64,000 bases of DNA from Musa acuminata AAA Group (taxonomy: Eukaryota; Streptophyta; Magnoliopsida; Zingiberales; Musaceae): contig NC_088342.1 in assembly GCF_036884655.1 (NCBI RefSeq), positions 16,980,001 through 17,044,000 on the forward strand. The letters run 5' to 3'. The notes under the pieces were generated by a model. It saw nothing but the letters and a program-made list of their open reading frames with translations, had not been told where the DNA came from and ran no database searches. Shown here in pieces: positions 21,347-32,824 of the stretch. Within the stretch, counting starts at the first letter, position 1; each line of letters starts with the position of its first letter. A program made the translations under genes and the position numbers.

Positions 21347-21960
21347 AATTGGTCCGAATAAGTCCAAATGGATCAATTGTAGTGGTCTAGTGGTGCTAAT
21401 TTGATTTTTTGGTTTGAAACTAGTTTTTATTTGTTTACTTAGTTGACATGCATCACATACTTTGTCTTTAGGAAACTTCATATTTGGAATCCCTCGTACT
21501 AATTCTCTAGATGAGATCTTAGATATTAGTTTCATGCTTGCATGGCCTAATCTCCTATGCCAAAGCCAAGCATCATCATTTAGAGCGTAGAAGCACATTT
21601 CATTACTTAGTTCATCAAGGTTGATGGTGTAGACATTATTTTATTTTAATGCAATCATAGTCAAGTTATTGTTTGGTTTTTCGATAATACACATATTTGA
21701 TTCGAATCTAACGATATAACCTTTATCGCATAGTTGACTAATACTCAAGAGATTATGTTTCAATCCATCAACTAGTAAAACATTATCAATGGAAAAACTA
21801 AATTTGTTACCAATAGTTCCCTTGCCAATGATTTTGCCTTTGTTGTTGTCTCCGAAGGTGACGTACCCTTCTTCTTTGGTAGTGAGCACAGAGAAATGAG
21901 ATGGATCTCCAGTCATATGTCTTGAGCATCCACTATCGAGATACCATCTCTTGCTCCTGA
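21347..21960 (-). pseudogene. Element D protease and GAG-pre-integrase region
   Basis: Continuation of D's pol on the right side of element A. 21641-21916 begins [12 protein letters not shown] after a DSGCSRH protease site and has [14 protein letters not shown]. 21341-21598 has [24 protein letters not shown] and [11 protein letters not shown] with the first integrase Asp. A stop near 21637 (TTATTTTAT where B has an open Gln-containing stretch) splits it. Colinear with B pol. Confidence 0.88.
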
Positions 21961-23536
21961 CTTGTGAGTTTGTCTACAAAAGAGGATGACTTTTAGGTAA
22001 CCATTTGATTTTGGGTGCCTCAAAAATTGATCCACTAACTTTGTTATTTATTATTGAATCCTTTATAGTTCCTTTAGGAACCCATATTAATTTTTGTGAA
22101 CTAATTTTCCTAAATGAACATTTGTAGGCAATATGTCCGGATTTGCAACAGAAGTTGCATTTCATATAAGAGGAAACATGTAATGTAGGTCCTTTTATGA
22201 AAGTGGTAGGATTTTGATGTAATCCTTTTACAAATCCAATTCAATTTCTATTTGCGATGTGACCCTTGTGTGCAAGGATCATATCTAATCCTTTGCTACC
22301 AACCTTAAACTTGTTTAAGGTTTCTTTAAGAAACAAATTTTCATTTTTTATTGCTTCTAAATGCTCACACTTAGAGCATGGAGAAGTTTGAAGACTATCA
22401 AACTTATCTTGTAGCAAAGCATGCTCTTTCTTTAGGATACTTAACTTCTTACTAACAGTTCTACATTCATCAAATAATTCATGAAAAGCGATAGAGAGTT
22501 CTTCAAAAGATAAATCTTCATTAAATAAATCACATACCTCTTCTCCTAAAGCCATTAGCGCGTAATGAGCAACTTGCTCGGTGTTGGACTCCTCTTCTTC
22601 GGACGCGCTTGAATCATCCCACGTTGCCTTGAGCGCCTTCTTCTTTGATGTTCTCTTTTTGGCTTGAGGACAATCGTTCTTGTAGTGTCCCGGTTTTTTG
22701 CATTCATAGCAAATCACTTGGTCCTTCTTTTGTTCAAATTTATTTTTTGTATTATTTTTAAATTTGTTCTTTCTTAAATATTTTTTAAATTTTTGAGTCA
22801 AAAGTGCAATGTCATTGTCACCGTCCTCATCACTTGATGTTCCTTTCAAGTGGTCTTCTTGTGATTTGAGTGCCATATCCTTCCTGTTCTTTGGAAGGGG
22901 GTTCTCGAGCTCGTCATGAGCTTGACATGTCATTTCGTAGGTCATTAGAGACCCAATGAGTTCTTCAAGAGGGAATGCTTTAAGGTCTTCGGCCTCTTGA
23001 ATGGCCGTAACTTTTGGATCCCAACTTTTAGGGAGGGATCTTAAGATTTTAGTTACTAGTTCAAAGTTAGTAAAATCTTTACCAAGAGCTTTGAGTCCAT
23101 TGATGACATCCGTAAACCGAGTGTACATGTCTCCGATGGACTCACTTGGTTTCATTCGGAAAAGTTCATAAGAGTGCACAAGGATGTTGATTTTGGACTC
23201 TTTCACTCGCCTAGTGCCTTCATGAGTGACCTCAAGAGTTCTCCAAATATCAAAAGCTGAATCACAACTTGAAACACGATTAAATTCATTTTTGTCTAGT
23301 GCACAAAACAAGGCATTCATAGCCTTTGCATTTAAAGCAAAAACCTTCTCCGATTCATTCCATTCGCTCATCGGAAGGGAAGATTTTTGAAATCCATTTT
23401 CAACAATAGTCCAAAGCTCAAAATCCATAGAATTGAGGAAGATTCTCATCCGAGTCTTCCAATAAGTATCATCCGACCCATTAAACAAGGGTGGACGTGT
23501 GATAGAATGACCCTCATGTATGCTGGAGTAAGCCAT
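21961..23536 (-). pseudogene. Element D gag
   Basis: Very close to element B gag: RPPLFNGSDDTYWKTRMRIF near the start, CYECKKPGHYKNDC and CNFCCKSGHIAYKC knuckles, and the acidic SASEEEESNTEQ region. It is open for 431 codons from 23536. A GGA-to-TGA change at about 22240 then stops it just after AHKGHIANRN, and the last ~90 codons follow in the same frame. It ends at the conserved in-frame TAG about 21975, the family's normal gag stop. B's premature TAA is absent here (serine codon). Confidence 0.9.
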
Positions 23537-23574
23537 CTCTCGTGGGTATTAAACCAAATATGAGAGTGAACCTT

Positions 23575-23586
23575 GCTCTGATACCA
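23575..23586 (-). promoter_or_regulatory. Element D primer binding site
   Basis: Minus strand TGGTATCAGAGC, exact tRNA-Met-i complement, two bases inside the LTR at 23589. Confidence 0.9.
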
Positions 23587-23588
23587 AT

Positions 23589-24815
23589 TGTTAGGATCAG
23601 AGCGGCACTAAGAGGGGGGGGGGGGGGGGGGTGAATTAGTGCAGCGGCTTAAAACGTTGGTTTCGACAAATCTTTCGTACGATAAAAATCGGAATCGGAA
23701 GTGCTTAACTTGAAAGCGTATTCGCAAAGTTGTGCAGTAAATGTAATGAGGAAATAAAGCAAGTAAGAGGGTTTGCAGTAATGTAAATAGTAGTAATGAA
23801 TTGCAAACCAGAGATTACGCCATTTTTAAAGTGGTTCGGTCAAGTGACCTACATCCACTTGCGAGGCCCCTCTTCGATGAGGCTCCCACCTTGCACTAGC
23901 AAATCTCTTGAAAGGGAAGGGTAAATACCCCTCTTACAACTTTTACAAGCGGTTCACTCTCTTACAGATTTTCAGCAAGAAAGAAGGAGGTGAACACTAG
24001 CAAATTGAAAACAAGAAAGGCAAAGACTCTTCTAAGACTTTTCTCTCAATCACTTGCTGCTCAAAAAGTTGTATTCTCAACTGAGACTTGAGGGGTATTT
24101 ATAGGCCTCAAAAGGATTCAAATTTGGGCTCAAAAAAATTTGAATTCTCTTATGTTCCCAATGCTGGCGGTGCCACCGCCCAGCCAAGCAGTGCCACCGC
24201 CCAGCGCTCGGGTGCTGGACGGTGCAACCGCCCAGCCCAGGAGGTATCACCGCCTAGCTCTCGGGTGCTGGGCGGTGCTACCGCCCACCGCCTGGCTCTC
24301 CGATTCACTGGTTTGGCTTAATTTTAGCCCAAACCAAATCTGACTTTGGGCCCAATTGGCCCCTAACCAGGATATAGGATTATCTCTTAATCCTAATCCT
24401 AATTACAAGTGAACTACATAACAAAAAAACATCCTAAGCAAGTTTTCAACCGCGAACGTCGAGTCTTGTTCCGGCGAGCTTTCCGACGAACTTCTTCCGA
24501 CGGACTCCTTGCAAGCTCCCGATCTTGTGATGACTTTAACGAGTAGCCGAGCCTTCTCGGTGATCTCCGTGAACCTCCGAGGATCTCTTCGGCGAACTTC
24601 CGAAAATTCTGATAGGTTCCCGATTTCTTCTCGGTTGGTTCCGGCAGCATCTCCGACGATTCTTCGGACTCTTAAACGTCCATCGATCTTGACTCCAGTA
24701 TTCTTGCTTTGTGTTTTCTGGTTATCATAGTTAATCATGCACACTTAACTCAATAATATGGATTAGATCAATTAACCCATCAATTGATTTTATCATCAAA
24801 ATCCGAGATTCAACA
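23589..24815 (-). repeat. Element D 5' LTR (1227 bp)
   Basis: Same family as the B LTRs: TGTTAGGATC at the left, GAGATTCAACA at the right, TATA box (CCTATAAATACCCC on the minus strand, about 24091-24106), and palindromes with GGCGGTGCCACCGCC at 24163-24295. An 18-base G run occupies 23614-23631, much longer than the 8-9 in B. The partner LTR is outside the window, so the duplication (possibly TATGT at 24816-24820) cannot be checked. Confidence 0.9.
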
Positions 24816-24851
24816 TATGTATATGTATATATTTGTATATATGTATATATT

Positions 24852-24907
<56 letters not shown>

Positions 24908-25069
24908 TAAATGTATATATATATATTTATATATATGTACATATATATATGTATGTATATGTATATATATATATGTACATATATATGTACATATATATGT
25001 ACATATATATATAAATATATATATACATATACATATATATGTACATATATATATATACATATATATATA

Positions 25070-25141
<72 letters not shown>

Positions 25142-25202
25142 CATATATATATATATACATACATATATATATATATATATTTATATATATACATATATAT
25201 AC

Positions 25203-25233
<31 letters not shown>

Positions 25234-25344
25234 TTTACATATATACATATATACATATATACATGTACACATTTATATATATATATATATGTATACATAT
25301 ATATATATATACATATATATATAAATATATATATGTATATAGAG
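24816..25344. repeat. TA-rich microsatellite (TATATATG / TATATACA type)
   Basis: About 525 bp almost wholly of TA, TATG and TACA dinucleotide patterns. Every frame is open in places, coding only I, Y, M, H, V and T; these are artefacts. It borders D's LTR on the left and an A-type LTR end on the right. It may have grown from the short TATATATGCACATATGC tract found inside A-type LTRs. Confidence 0.95.
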
Positions 25345-25505
25345 TGCATGTCAAGTCACACATGTTATCACTCAAGTGATTAACTTGCAGAGCATATATG
25401 ATTAGTAGATCATACACATAAGTGATTGACTTTAGGTTAAATGGGAGATTACTAATCATAGGTGCCCTGCAAGCAAATCATGTGAGTGATGACACGTGTG
25501 ACATG
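25345..25505. repeat. Inverted pair of A-type LTR ends around a 42-bp segment
   Basis: 25345-25407 is the start of an A-type LTR on the minus strand (reverse complement starts TACTAATCATATATGC). 25450-25505 is the same start on the plus strand (TACTAATCATAGGTGC). The 42 bp between ends in TTAAATGGGAGAT, a polypurine tract belonging to the plus-strand LTR. The two arms can pair over about 55 bases with mismatches. Confidence 0.8.
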
Positions 25506-25872
25506 ATACACATTTTTTTTCTTATTATATTTTAGTATTTTTATCAATTTATATTACTTATTACATATATGCATATATATTGTGATGTCCATTGATATAT
25601 GCATTGGGAATCAGATCATTATGAGATCATGATAATGAGACTGATTAACCATTAAACACAGACCCTAAATAATCCTAGTCATAGGTTACTCAAGAAGGAG
25701 ATCAAGATAATTGGATAGAATAGTGTACCGTATATTCGTCCATATGATGGAGGTAGTTGGTCTCATAGCTGCTTGTGTGGGGACACTAAGGATACAATGC
25801 AAGTGCTTATTGGAGAATGAGTTCACAGATTGATCCACTCACGGAATACTGGATAGTTGATGATGCCTTACT
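25450..25872 (+). repeat. LTR X, first part (A-type LTR, plus strand)
   Basis: Diverged relative of the element A LTR in opposite orientation. It shares CATAGGTGCCC, the TTGTGATGTCC stretch, CCATATGATGGAGG, ATTGGAGAATGAGTTCAC and the GATGATGCCTTA stretch. A polypurine tract (25437-25449) precedes it, so it is a 3' LTR remnant whose internal region is cut to about 42 bp. Cut at 25872 by element E and resumes at 43131. Confidence 0.85.
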
Positions 25873-27473
25873 TGTTAGGAACGAGTAGGCACTAAGAGAG
25901 GGGGGTGAATTAGTGCAGCAGTAAAAATATCAGTTTAAGAAAAACTATTTGGATTAATCCCATTTCAGAAATGCTTAACTTTGAAAGCAATAAGAATGCA
26001 TCTTGCAATTAAAGTAAAGTGCTCAAAGGAAATGCAAACCAGGTTTTTATAATGGTTCGGTCGTCGTGACCTACATCTACTCTACCGATTCCTCTTTTGT
26101 CGAGGCCACCGACATCCACTATCGATCTTCCTTTAATAGGCGAAGATCAATCTCCTTCTTACACCCCTCTTCTCCTTTTCATAGGTTTACAAGACAACCT
26201 TTACAAGCAATCACTCCTCTCTAAACAGAACTCTAAACTTGGGTTTAGAGGAGGGGATTTCTCAAGTGATTGCAATAGTGTTTTCTCAATTTAAAACTTT
26301 TTGTGCTTGTATATGTTAACCAAGGATGAGAGGGGTATTTATAGGCCTTAAGTTGATTCAAACTTGGAGCCTAAAAATATCTCATCACGATTTTCCTAGG
26401 TACAGGCGGTATTACCGTTTGTGCTGGGCTGTACCACCGCTAGTGTCAATCTGACACTGACACTACACTAGGTGGGACCACCGCCCAGTCTAACGGTACC
26501 ACCGCCTGACACCTTATACTGGGCGGTACCACCGCCCAGACTAGCGCTACCACCACTTGACAGCCTCTTGGAGACTGTGTCTGGGTGGTACCACCGCTTG
26601 ACATAGTCTCGGAGACTGTGCCACGATGGTGCCACCTCTTAGTTCACTCTTTAGGCCTTTTCACTTGGCCCAACACAGTCCTTACATGGGCCCAACTAGC
26701 TCCTAATTGGGTTGGCCTAATTCAAATCCTAATTATGTGCTAACTATGAATTCTAAGGCATACACTAAGCTAAATAAGTCCGATGAGTCAAGGTTTCTTC
26801 CGGTGAGCTTCTAGAGATCTTTTGGCGAACTTCCGATGATCTCTCGGCAATGTTCCAGTGGACTCCTAGTAAGCTTCTGGACTTCACGACGATCTTCTTG
26901 GCAAGTTCCGATAAGCTTCTTTGGCAATCTCCTAGACTTCTCGGTTGGTTCCGATAGAACTTTCGATGAACGTCCGGACTTCTGACAAACTCTCGAACTC
27001 CCAACGAAATCTCGTTCTCGACTTTGGGACTTCATTTTGCTTTATGCCTTGCTATCGTAGTTAATCATACACACATAAAACATACTTCGATCTAGACAAT
27101 TATTACTAAGCATGAATCATGTTGTTCGACATGTCATTGGTCCATCGACGCTTTGTCCGATTCTTTGGTGCATCGTCCTCTCTTATAGCCTATTGCCCAA
27201 TCAACCAGTTAACCTCCATAACTCCAATATCCTTGGCGTAATATCCACTCTTCTTAGCCCGATGCCTGAAACCATGGTCCGAAGCCTTCTGTCGATACGT
27301 CGACTGATCCTCCGGTGCAACGTCCAATCTTCTGACATGTTTTTCTCTGGCCAAACATGATTCTTCCTACTTTAATTGTCTCTCCCTGATCGAAGCTTCT
27401 TGCATCACTCAAAATGCAAATCAAATCATAAACACTATCAATTGGTTTCATCATTAAAATTCGAGATTCAACA
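25873..27473 (-). repeat. Element E 3' LTR (1601 bp)
   Basis: Minus strand TGTTGAATCTCG...GTTCCTAACA. Palindromes here have a TACC centre (GGCGGTACCACCGCC at about 26402-26600), with a TATA box on the minus strand at 26334-26345. It lacks the long G run of B-type LTRs (only GAGAGGGGGG). A repeated AACTTCCG/ACTTCTCGG-type region fills 26800-27000. Confidence 0.9.
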
Positions 27474-29717
27474 ATCTCCTCCTTTTTTATGATGACAACC
27501 AATTGATGACAAAGTTAACCTTAACTCCCGGAGTTTAAACAAACTCCCCCTATCAATATGCCATATTGATATTACTCTTGGATTCAAAAATCTAAGCAAC
27601 ATGTTATCATAAAAATTATGCATAACATCATCATACTTCTCCCTTTTGTCATCAACAAAAATGAGAAGTACAACTATCAAGTGTTTGAGATATAATTTCA
27701 ATTTCAAATCATTGCATAATCTCTAGTTTTATCATTATGCAAGCTAGCAATAATTTTGAATTTTGTAAGTTTGTAAATTTTGTTAGATGTGCAAGTTAGC
27801 ATGTTTTGCTTCTTGAGATAGGCAAGATAGCACTTCTTGGTGATGTTCAAGATAGCAAGTTCTACATCATGCAAGCTAGTGAATCTTACAATATTTTAGA
27901 ATATACAAGCTAGCAAATTTTTACATCATTTTTAAAAAATATAAGCTAGTAATATTTGAGATGTTCAAGAAGGTAATTTTTGAAATATACAAGTTAGCAA
28001 TCTTTGCTTCTCTTTTGAGATGAGCGAGCTAGCAATTTTTTTACTTCTTCTTGAAGTATGCAAGCTAGCAAACTTTATCTCCCCTTTGTCATTATCAAAG
28101 AGAAGCGAATAATACATTTTTGTATTTCCCTCTTTTTTTTTACAATAATTTTCCAAGCATGACAAAAATAGACAACAAAAATGAATGTCAAAAGATCATA
28201 TATCATTTTTGACAAGTTTCTTCTTTCTGTAAATAGAAAGCATGATAGGAAACAATCTTTATTCAAAAAGAAAACTCAAGTTATAATTCCAAGAATTCAC
28301 AAGAAAAATCATGATTCAAAAAGATTGTTGATTCATACATTTGAATAAATATTTTTAAACCAACATCACTTCAACTCATCATGCATTATTTCAAAATGTA
28401 AAATCATAAAAAATGATACAAACATTTGTTTTCAAAACCTTCATCATTACTCCCACGCATGAGACTAAAGCATTCATGATACCAAACATTAAATCAACTT
28501 CTTTAAGCATTTATCACTTCATGATTGTTGGTACCAAACATTCATCATTTATTTTCTCCTCTTTAGTAAAGGAAAAGAAGAAACAAGGAGAAGAAATGTT
28601 ATAATATCTTGATTGATGCATAAGAAATCCCTAGTTATAAATCTTGAAAAATCAAGATAAAGCTCATTCAAATTCAAATCGTCTAATCCAAATCATTTTC
28701 AAGATATTCATTAAGAGGCCATAGATAGATTCATTAATATCTTAGTTTTAGAAAAATGGTAAGAAGAAACATAGGAGTTTAAAAACAAGATCTTGGTTCA
28801 TAGAGAAATCTCATGTATCAAATATCGAGAAATCAAAATGATGATTCATATAAAAAAAATATCACAAGTTATAATCAAGAGAAAAATCATCATTTATCTT
28901 AAAATCATTTAACTTGTTAAATCAACAAAATCATTTTTAAGAGATTCATAAAAATGATACAAATAGATTCATCAAAATCAATAAGATAGAGAAAAAAAAA
29001 TTTTAAAAAATATTTTCCTCGTTTTAGTTGTTTCAATTTAAGTGATTGATTTCATATAAGCATGCTCAAGTTTTCCGTATGAAAATCATACATCATGGTT
29101 TAAAATCAAACGAGTAAATCTTATCATTGAAATCATCAAGATCAAGAAACCATAAATTACCCAAAAATCATCATTGCTTCAAATCATCATACATAATTTA
29201 AATATAAAATCGTCAAGCATAATACATACATCATTTCATATAAGCATGCCTTTTTTCTTTTGCCAAATCAAAACATGCATTATTTTTAAAATCGAAAAAG
29301 TAATTTTCATTACGGTACAAATTAATAAGCCATAAATTACACAAATCATCATGTATAATTTCAAAATATAAATTTTTAAGCATGATCATTATGCATCATT
29401 ACTTTGGGCATGATATCATTAATCATAGAGCATCTTTAATCAAAATCGAGAAACAATATGGAAATCAACATGATACACTTTAATGCTTCTTAAAAACATA
29501 CATAGGATTATCATTAGATTTAAATATAATATTTTGTTATATTTTCATAAAATATGAAATTGTCATTATCATTTTCAAAATTAGCTATAAAAAGAAAAGC
29601 ATGATCCCCTTTTATTTATCTATTTTTTTTATATTTTATATAATAATTTAAAAATAACATATGAAATGCATCAAGTAATTTCAAAATAAATTAAGGGGGT
29701 TTCGAGTGAGTCATTTA
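27474..29717 (-). other. Element E AT-rich spacer with polypurine tracts
   Basis: Noncoding. The terminal polypurine tract (minus AAAAAAGGAGGAGAT) is at 27474-27488. Internal tracts are CTTCTCCCTTTTGTCATC at about 27636-27653 and CTCCCCTTTGTCATT at about 28079-28093. Between and around them AAGCTAGCAA-type motifs recur (27740-28075). The rest is ATCATGAT-, CAAATCATC- and AAAATCAT-rich DNA with no open gene. No pol homology. Confidence 0.8.
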
Positions 29718-30599
29718 CCTCATCGTTGAAAGCCATTAGGGCGAAGTTCATCGTTTCGTCTTCATCGGTTTGCTCCTTGTCATCGGATGAGCTCGATTCA
29801 TTTCAAAGTGCTTCCCACTTCTTGCGTTCATAGCAAGTAGTTGTGTTCTTTTTGTTCTTTAATTTTTGTTTTATAAACTATTAAATTTTATAGTTGCGTT
29901 CATAGCTCGAGTGGTCTTCAATTGTTCTAAGTCTGAAATCCTTCCTATTCTTTGGAAGGTTGTTATCAACTTTGTTTTGTGCCACATTGGTCATTTCGTA
30001 GGTCATTAAAGACCCGATAAGTTCTTCGAGTGGAAATTTGTTTAAGTCTTTTGCTTTTTGTATGATAGTTACTTTTGAATCCTAGTTCTTATTAAGAGAA
30101 CGTAAAATTTTGTTTATAAGTTCAAAATCCAAAAAACTTTTACTAAGTGCTTTTAAACCATTGACGATATCTATAAAACGGGTGTACATGTCTCCAATGG
30201 TTTTTCTTGGATTCATATGAAACAATTTGAAGTCATGCTTTAAAAGATTAATCTTCGAAACTTTTACTCTACTGTGCTTTCGTGTGTGGTTTCAAGAATG
30301 TGCCAAATATCAAAAGCCGTTTTACAAGTAAAAATGCAATTGAATTCATTTTTGTCTAAGGCGCAAAACAAAGCATTCATCGCTTTCACATTTAAAGAGA
30401 AAGTCTTCTTCTCCAAATCATTTCAATCTTTCATTGGAAGAGAAGTCTTTTGAAATCCATTTTCGATAATATTCCATAAATCGAGATTTAACGAAAGCAA
30501 GAAAACTCTTATTCCAGTGTTCCAATATGTATAGTCCATCCCATTAAACTTGGGAGGATAAATGAGAGAGTGACCCTCTTGAAAGCCAAAAAGAGCCAT
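29718..30599 (-). pseudogene. Element E gag remnant (capsid region only)
   Basis: Read from the ATG at 30599, the DNA matches the capsid region of the other pol-less gags: the FNG.DY segment, LEKKTFSLN, CALDKNEF, YTRF.D, SLMTYEM and NRKD. Several stops and shifts break it. Homology ends with TTCAACGATGAG followed by GTAAATGACT at 29718/29719, the same AG|GT breakpoint as in F, G, H and J. No zinc knuckle follows. Confidence 0.8.
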
Positions 30600-30635
30600 T
30601 TCTCTTTGGGTGTTAAACCAAATGAGAAAAACAAG

Positions 30636-30647
30636 GCTCTGATACCA
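30636..30647 (-). promoter_or_regulatory. Element E primer binding site
   Basis: Minus strand TGGTATCAGAGC, two bases inside the 5' LTR beginning at 30650. Confidence 0.9.
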
Positions 30648-30649
30648 AC

Positions 30650-30689
30650 TGTTAGGAATGAGTCGGCACTAAGAGGAGGAGGTAAATTA
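30650..30689 (-). repeat. Element E 5' LTR, first 40 bp
   Basis: TGTTAGGAATGAGTCGGC and the following G-rich bases match the start of the LTR at 25873. Ends in AATTA (30685-30689), duplicated at 38949-38953 beyond element F. Confidence 0.9.
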
Positions 30690-32774
30690 TGTTGAATCTC
30701 ATATGTTGATGATGAAACTACTTGATATATATTTATGATTTAATCTGTGTTTTGAGTGACGCAGGATGCTTCGATCAGGATGAGACAATTAAAGCAGGAA
30801 AATCATGTTGTGCTAGAGAAACATGTCAGAAGATTGGACGTCGGGACGATGGATCAGCCGACGTATCGACAGAAGGCTTCGGGCCGTGGACTCGGGCATC
30901 GGGCCAAGAAGATTGGGTATTGTGCCAAGGATATCGGAGTTACGAAGTCAACTGGCCGATTAGGCAATAGGCTGCAGGAGAGGACGATGCGCCGAAGAAT
31001 CGGACGAAGCATCGAGGGACCAATGACATGCTGGACAACTTGGTTAATTGCTTAGGATTAATTGTCTCGATCGAAGTTTTGTTTTGTGTGTGCAGGATTA
31101 ACTACGATGAAAGTAAGATATGCAACAGGAGTTGCGCCGGAGTCAAGACAATGATCACGTTGGGAGTTCGAGAGTTCGACGGAAGTTCGGACAGTCGTTG
31201 GAGGTTCTGCGGGAACAAATCCGAGAAGTCCATGAGCTTGCCAAAGAAGCTCGTCGGAACTCGCCAAGTGGATCATCGCAAGTCCAGGAGTTTGCTAGAA
31301 GTCCGCAGGAGCATCACCTAGGGTTCATCGGATGATCGACGGAAGTTCGCCGGAAGCTCGCTGGAAGAAACGATTGATGCACCGGAGCAAGTTACAGTAA
31401 ATGTCTTAGGAAACATCGTAGTTAGCACAATGATTAAGTTGGAAATGAGAGGTGATCCCATTAATTTAATCTTGGGGCAATTGGGCCCCTGAAGACCCAA
31501 ATTGGGCCGAATGGATCAACCCATTCGGACCCTGATTTTTGCTAGGCGGTAGAACCGCCCAAGCCAGGAGGTGGCACCACTTGGGCTAAGTCTCCAAGTG
31601 AGACTGGGCGATGCAACTGCCCCAGCTAGGAGGTGGCACCGCTTGGGCTCAGTCTCCGAGTGAGACTGGGCGGTGCAACCTCCCCTGATAAGAGGTGGCA
31701 CCGCTTGAGCTCGGTCTTCGAGCTTTGGCAGGAGGTGCAACTGCCTCAGTCAGGCGGTGGCACCGCCTGAGCTCAGTCTTCAAGCTTTGATAGGAGGTGC
31801 AACCGCCCCTGACAGGAGGTGGCACCGCCTAGAGGCTCAGTCTTCGAGCTCTGCCAGGCGGTGCAACCACCCCAGTCAGGAGGTGCAACCACCAGATCCT
31901 GGAATTCCGGGAATTGACAGTTTTGAGCTCCAAATTCAAACTGGGTTGGGGCCTATAAATACCCCACCCATTCAGCACTCAAAGGGCATTGAACATACAT
32001 CGAACTCCTGATCTTGTTCTATGATTTTTAGAGCTCAAAATTATTGTAAAGGCCAAAAGTTCTTCTCCCTCTATTCTTCCAAGTTCTAAGCTTTAAAGAG
32101 AGGAGAGAAAATTCTGTAAGGGTTGTCTCCTAAGCCCATCAAAAGGAGTGAAACTGTAAAAGGGTGGTTGGCCTTCGCCTATTGAAGGAAGGCCTCTAGT
32201 TGACGTCGGTGACCTCGTCGGTGGAGGAAGCCAAAAGTGGAGTAGGTCAAGATTGACCGAACCACTCTAAATCTCGGTTTGCATTTACTTTGAGCATATT
32301 ATCTTTACTGCAAACCTCCTCTAAAGCTTACTGCTTTCTGCGCATATACGATCGGGTTTCAAGCTTTGCACTTTCCGAATCGGCGTTTAGACGTAAATCA
32401 GTTTTATCGTACGATCATCATATTTCAATTTGCGTTTACGTTTTGATTTCTATCATAACTGCAAACTGCCTTTATATCCTTGCTTAAACTGTATCTCGCG
32501 TAATCAAGTGATTTACGAATCAGCATTTAGACGTAAATCAGTTTTTTCATACGAATATCATATTTCAGTTTGTGCCTACTATCTGATTAGAATCATAACC
32601 GCAAACTGCATTTATATCTTTGCTGCATCTCGCTTAAACAAAAATTAAAGTGATTTACAAATCGGCTTTCTTACCAAAATCACTTTTAACGAACGAACGC
32701 AGTTTTTATTTTTTGTAGAAGGTTTTCCGCTGCACTAATTCACCCCCCCCCTCTTAGTGCTCTTGATCCTAACA
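30690..32774 (+). repeat. Element F 5' LTR (2085 bp)
   Basis: From the left: TGTTGAATCTC start; an acceptor-like TTTTGTGTGTGCAG at about 31081-31096; a long cluster of GGCGGTGCAACCGCC and AGGAGGTGGCACCGCC palindromes with CAGTCTCCGAG linkers (31541-31895); TATA box GCCTATAAATACC at 31951-31963; ~110-bp diverged tandem units with CGTACGATCATCATATTTC (32340-32640); and a C run of nine near 32742. The cluster plus TATA is the presumed promoter. Confidence 0.92.
31541..31965 (+). promoter_or_regulatory. Palindrome array and TATA box of element F 5' LTR
   Basis: About a dozen 15-bp palindromes or near palindromes (GGCGGT or GGAGGT, three bases, ACCGCC), separated by CTCAGTCTTCGAGCT-like linkers, end about 55 bp before CTATAAATA at 31953. 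The same layout with fewer units is seen in the B, D, E, G and H LTRs. Palindrome-rich LTRs are described for Sireviruses. Confidence 0.75.
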
Positions 32775-32776
32775 AT

Positions 32777-32788
32777 TGGTATCAGAGC
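32777..32788 (+). promoter_or_regulatory. Element F primer binding site
   Basis: TGGTATCAGAGC two bases after the LTR end CCTAACA; exact tRNA-Met-i complement. Confidence 0.93.
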
Positions 32789-32824
32789 GGGGTTAACTCT
32801 CAAATGGATTAAAACCCAAGAGAG

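Noticed and set aside
24731..25383. Overlapping open frames of 76-158 codons on both strands in the TA tract
   Set aside because: Simple-repeat translation (I, Y, M, H only), open in several frames at once; no domain.
31058..31335. Arg/Ser-rich frames in LTRs (also 37071-37505, 57372-57752, 63081-63731)
   Set aside because: LTR DNA with repeated TTCGCCGGAAGCTCG-like words; different frames open in different copies; not a gene.
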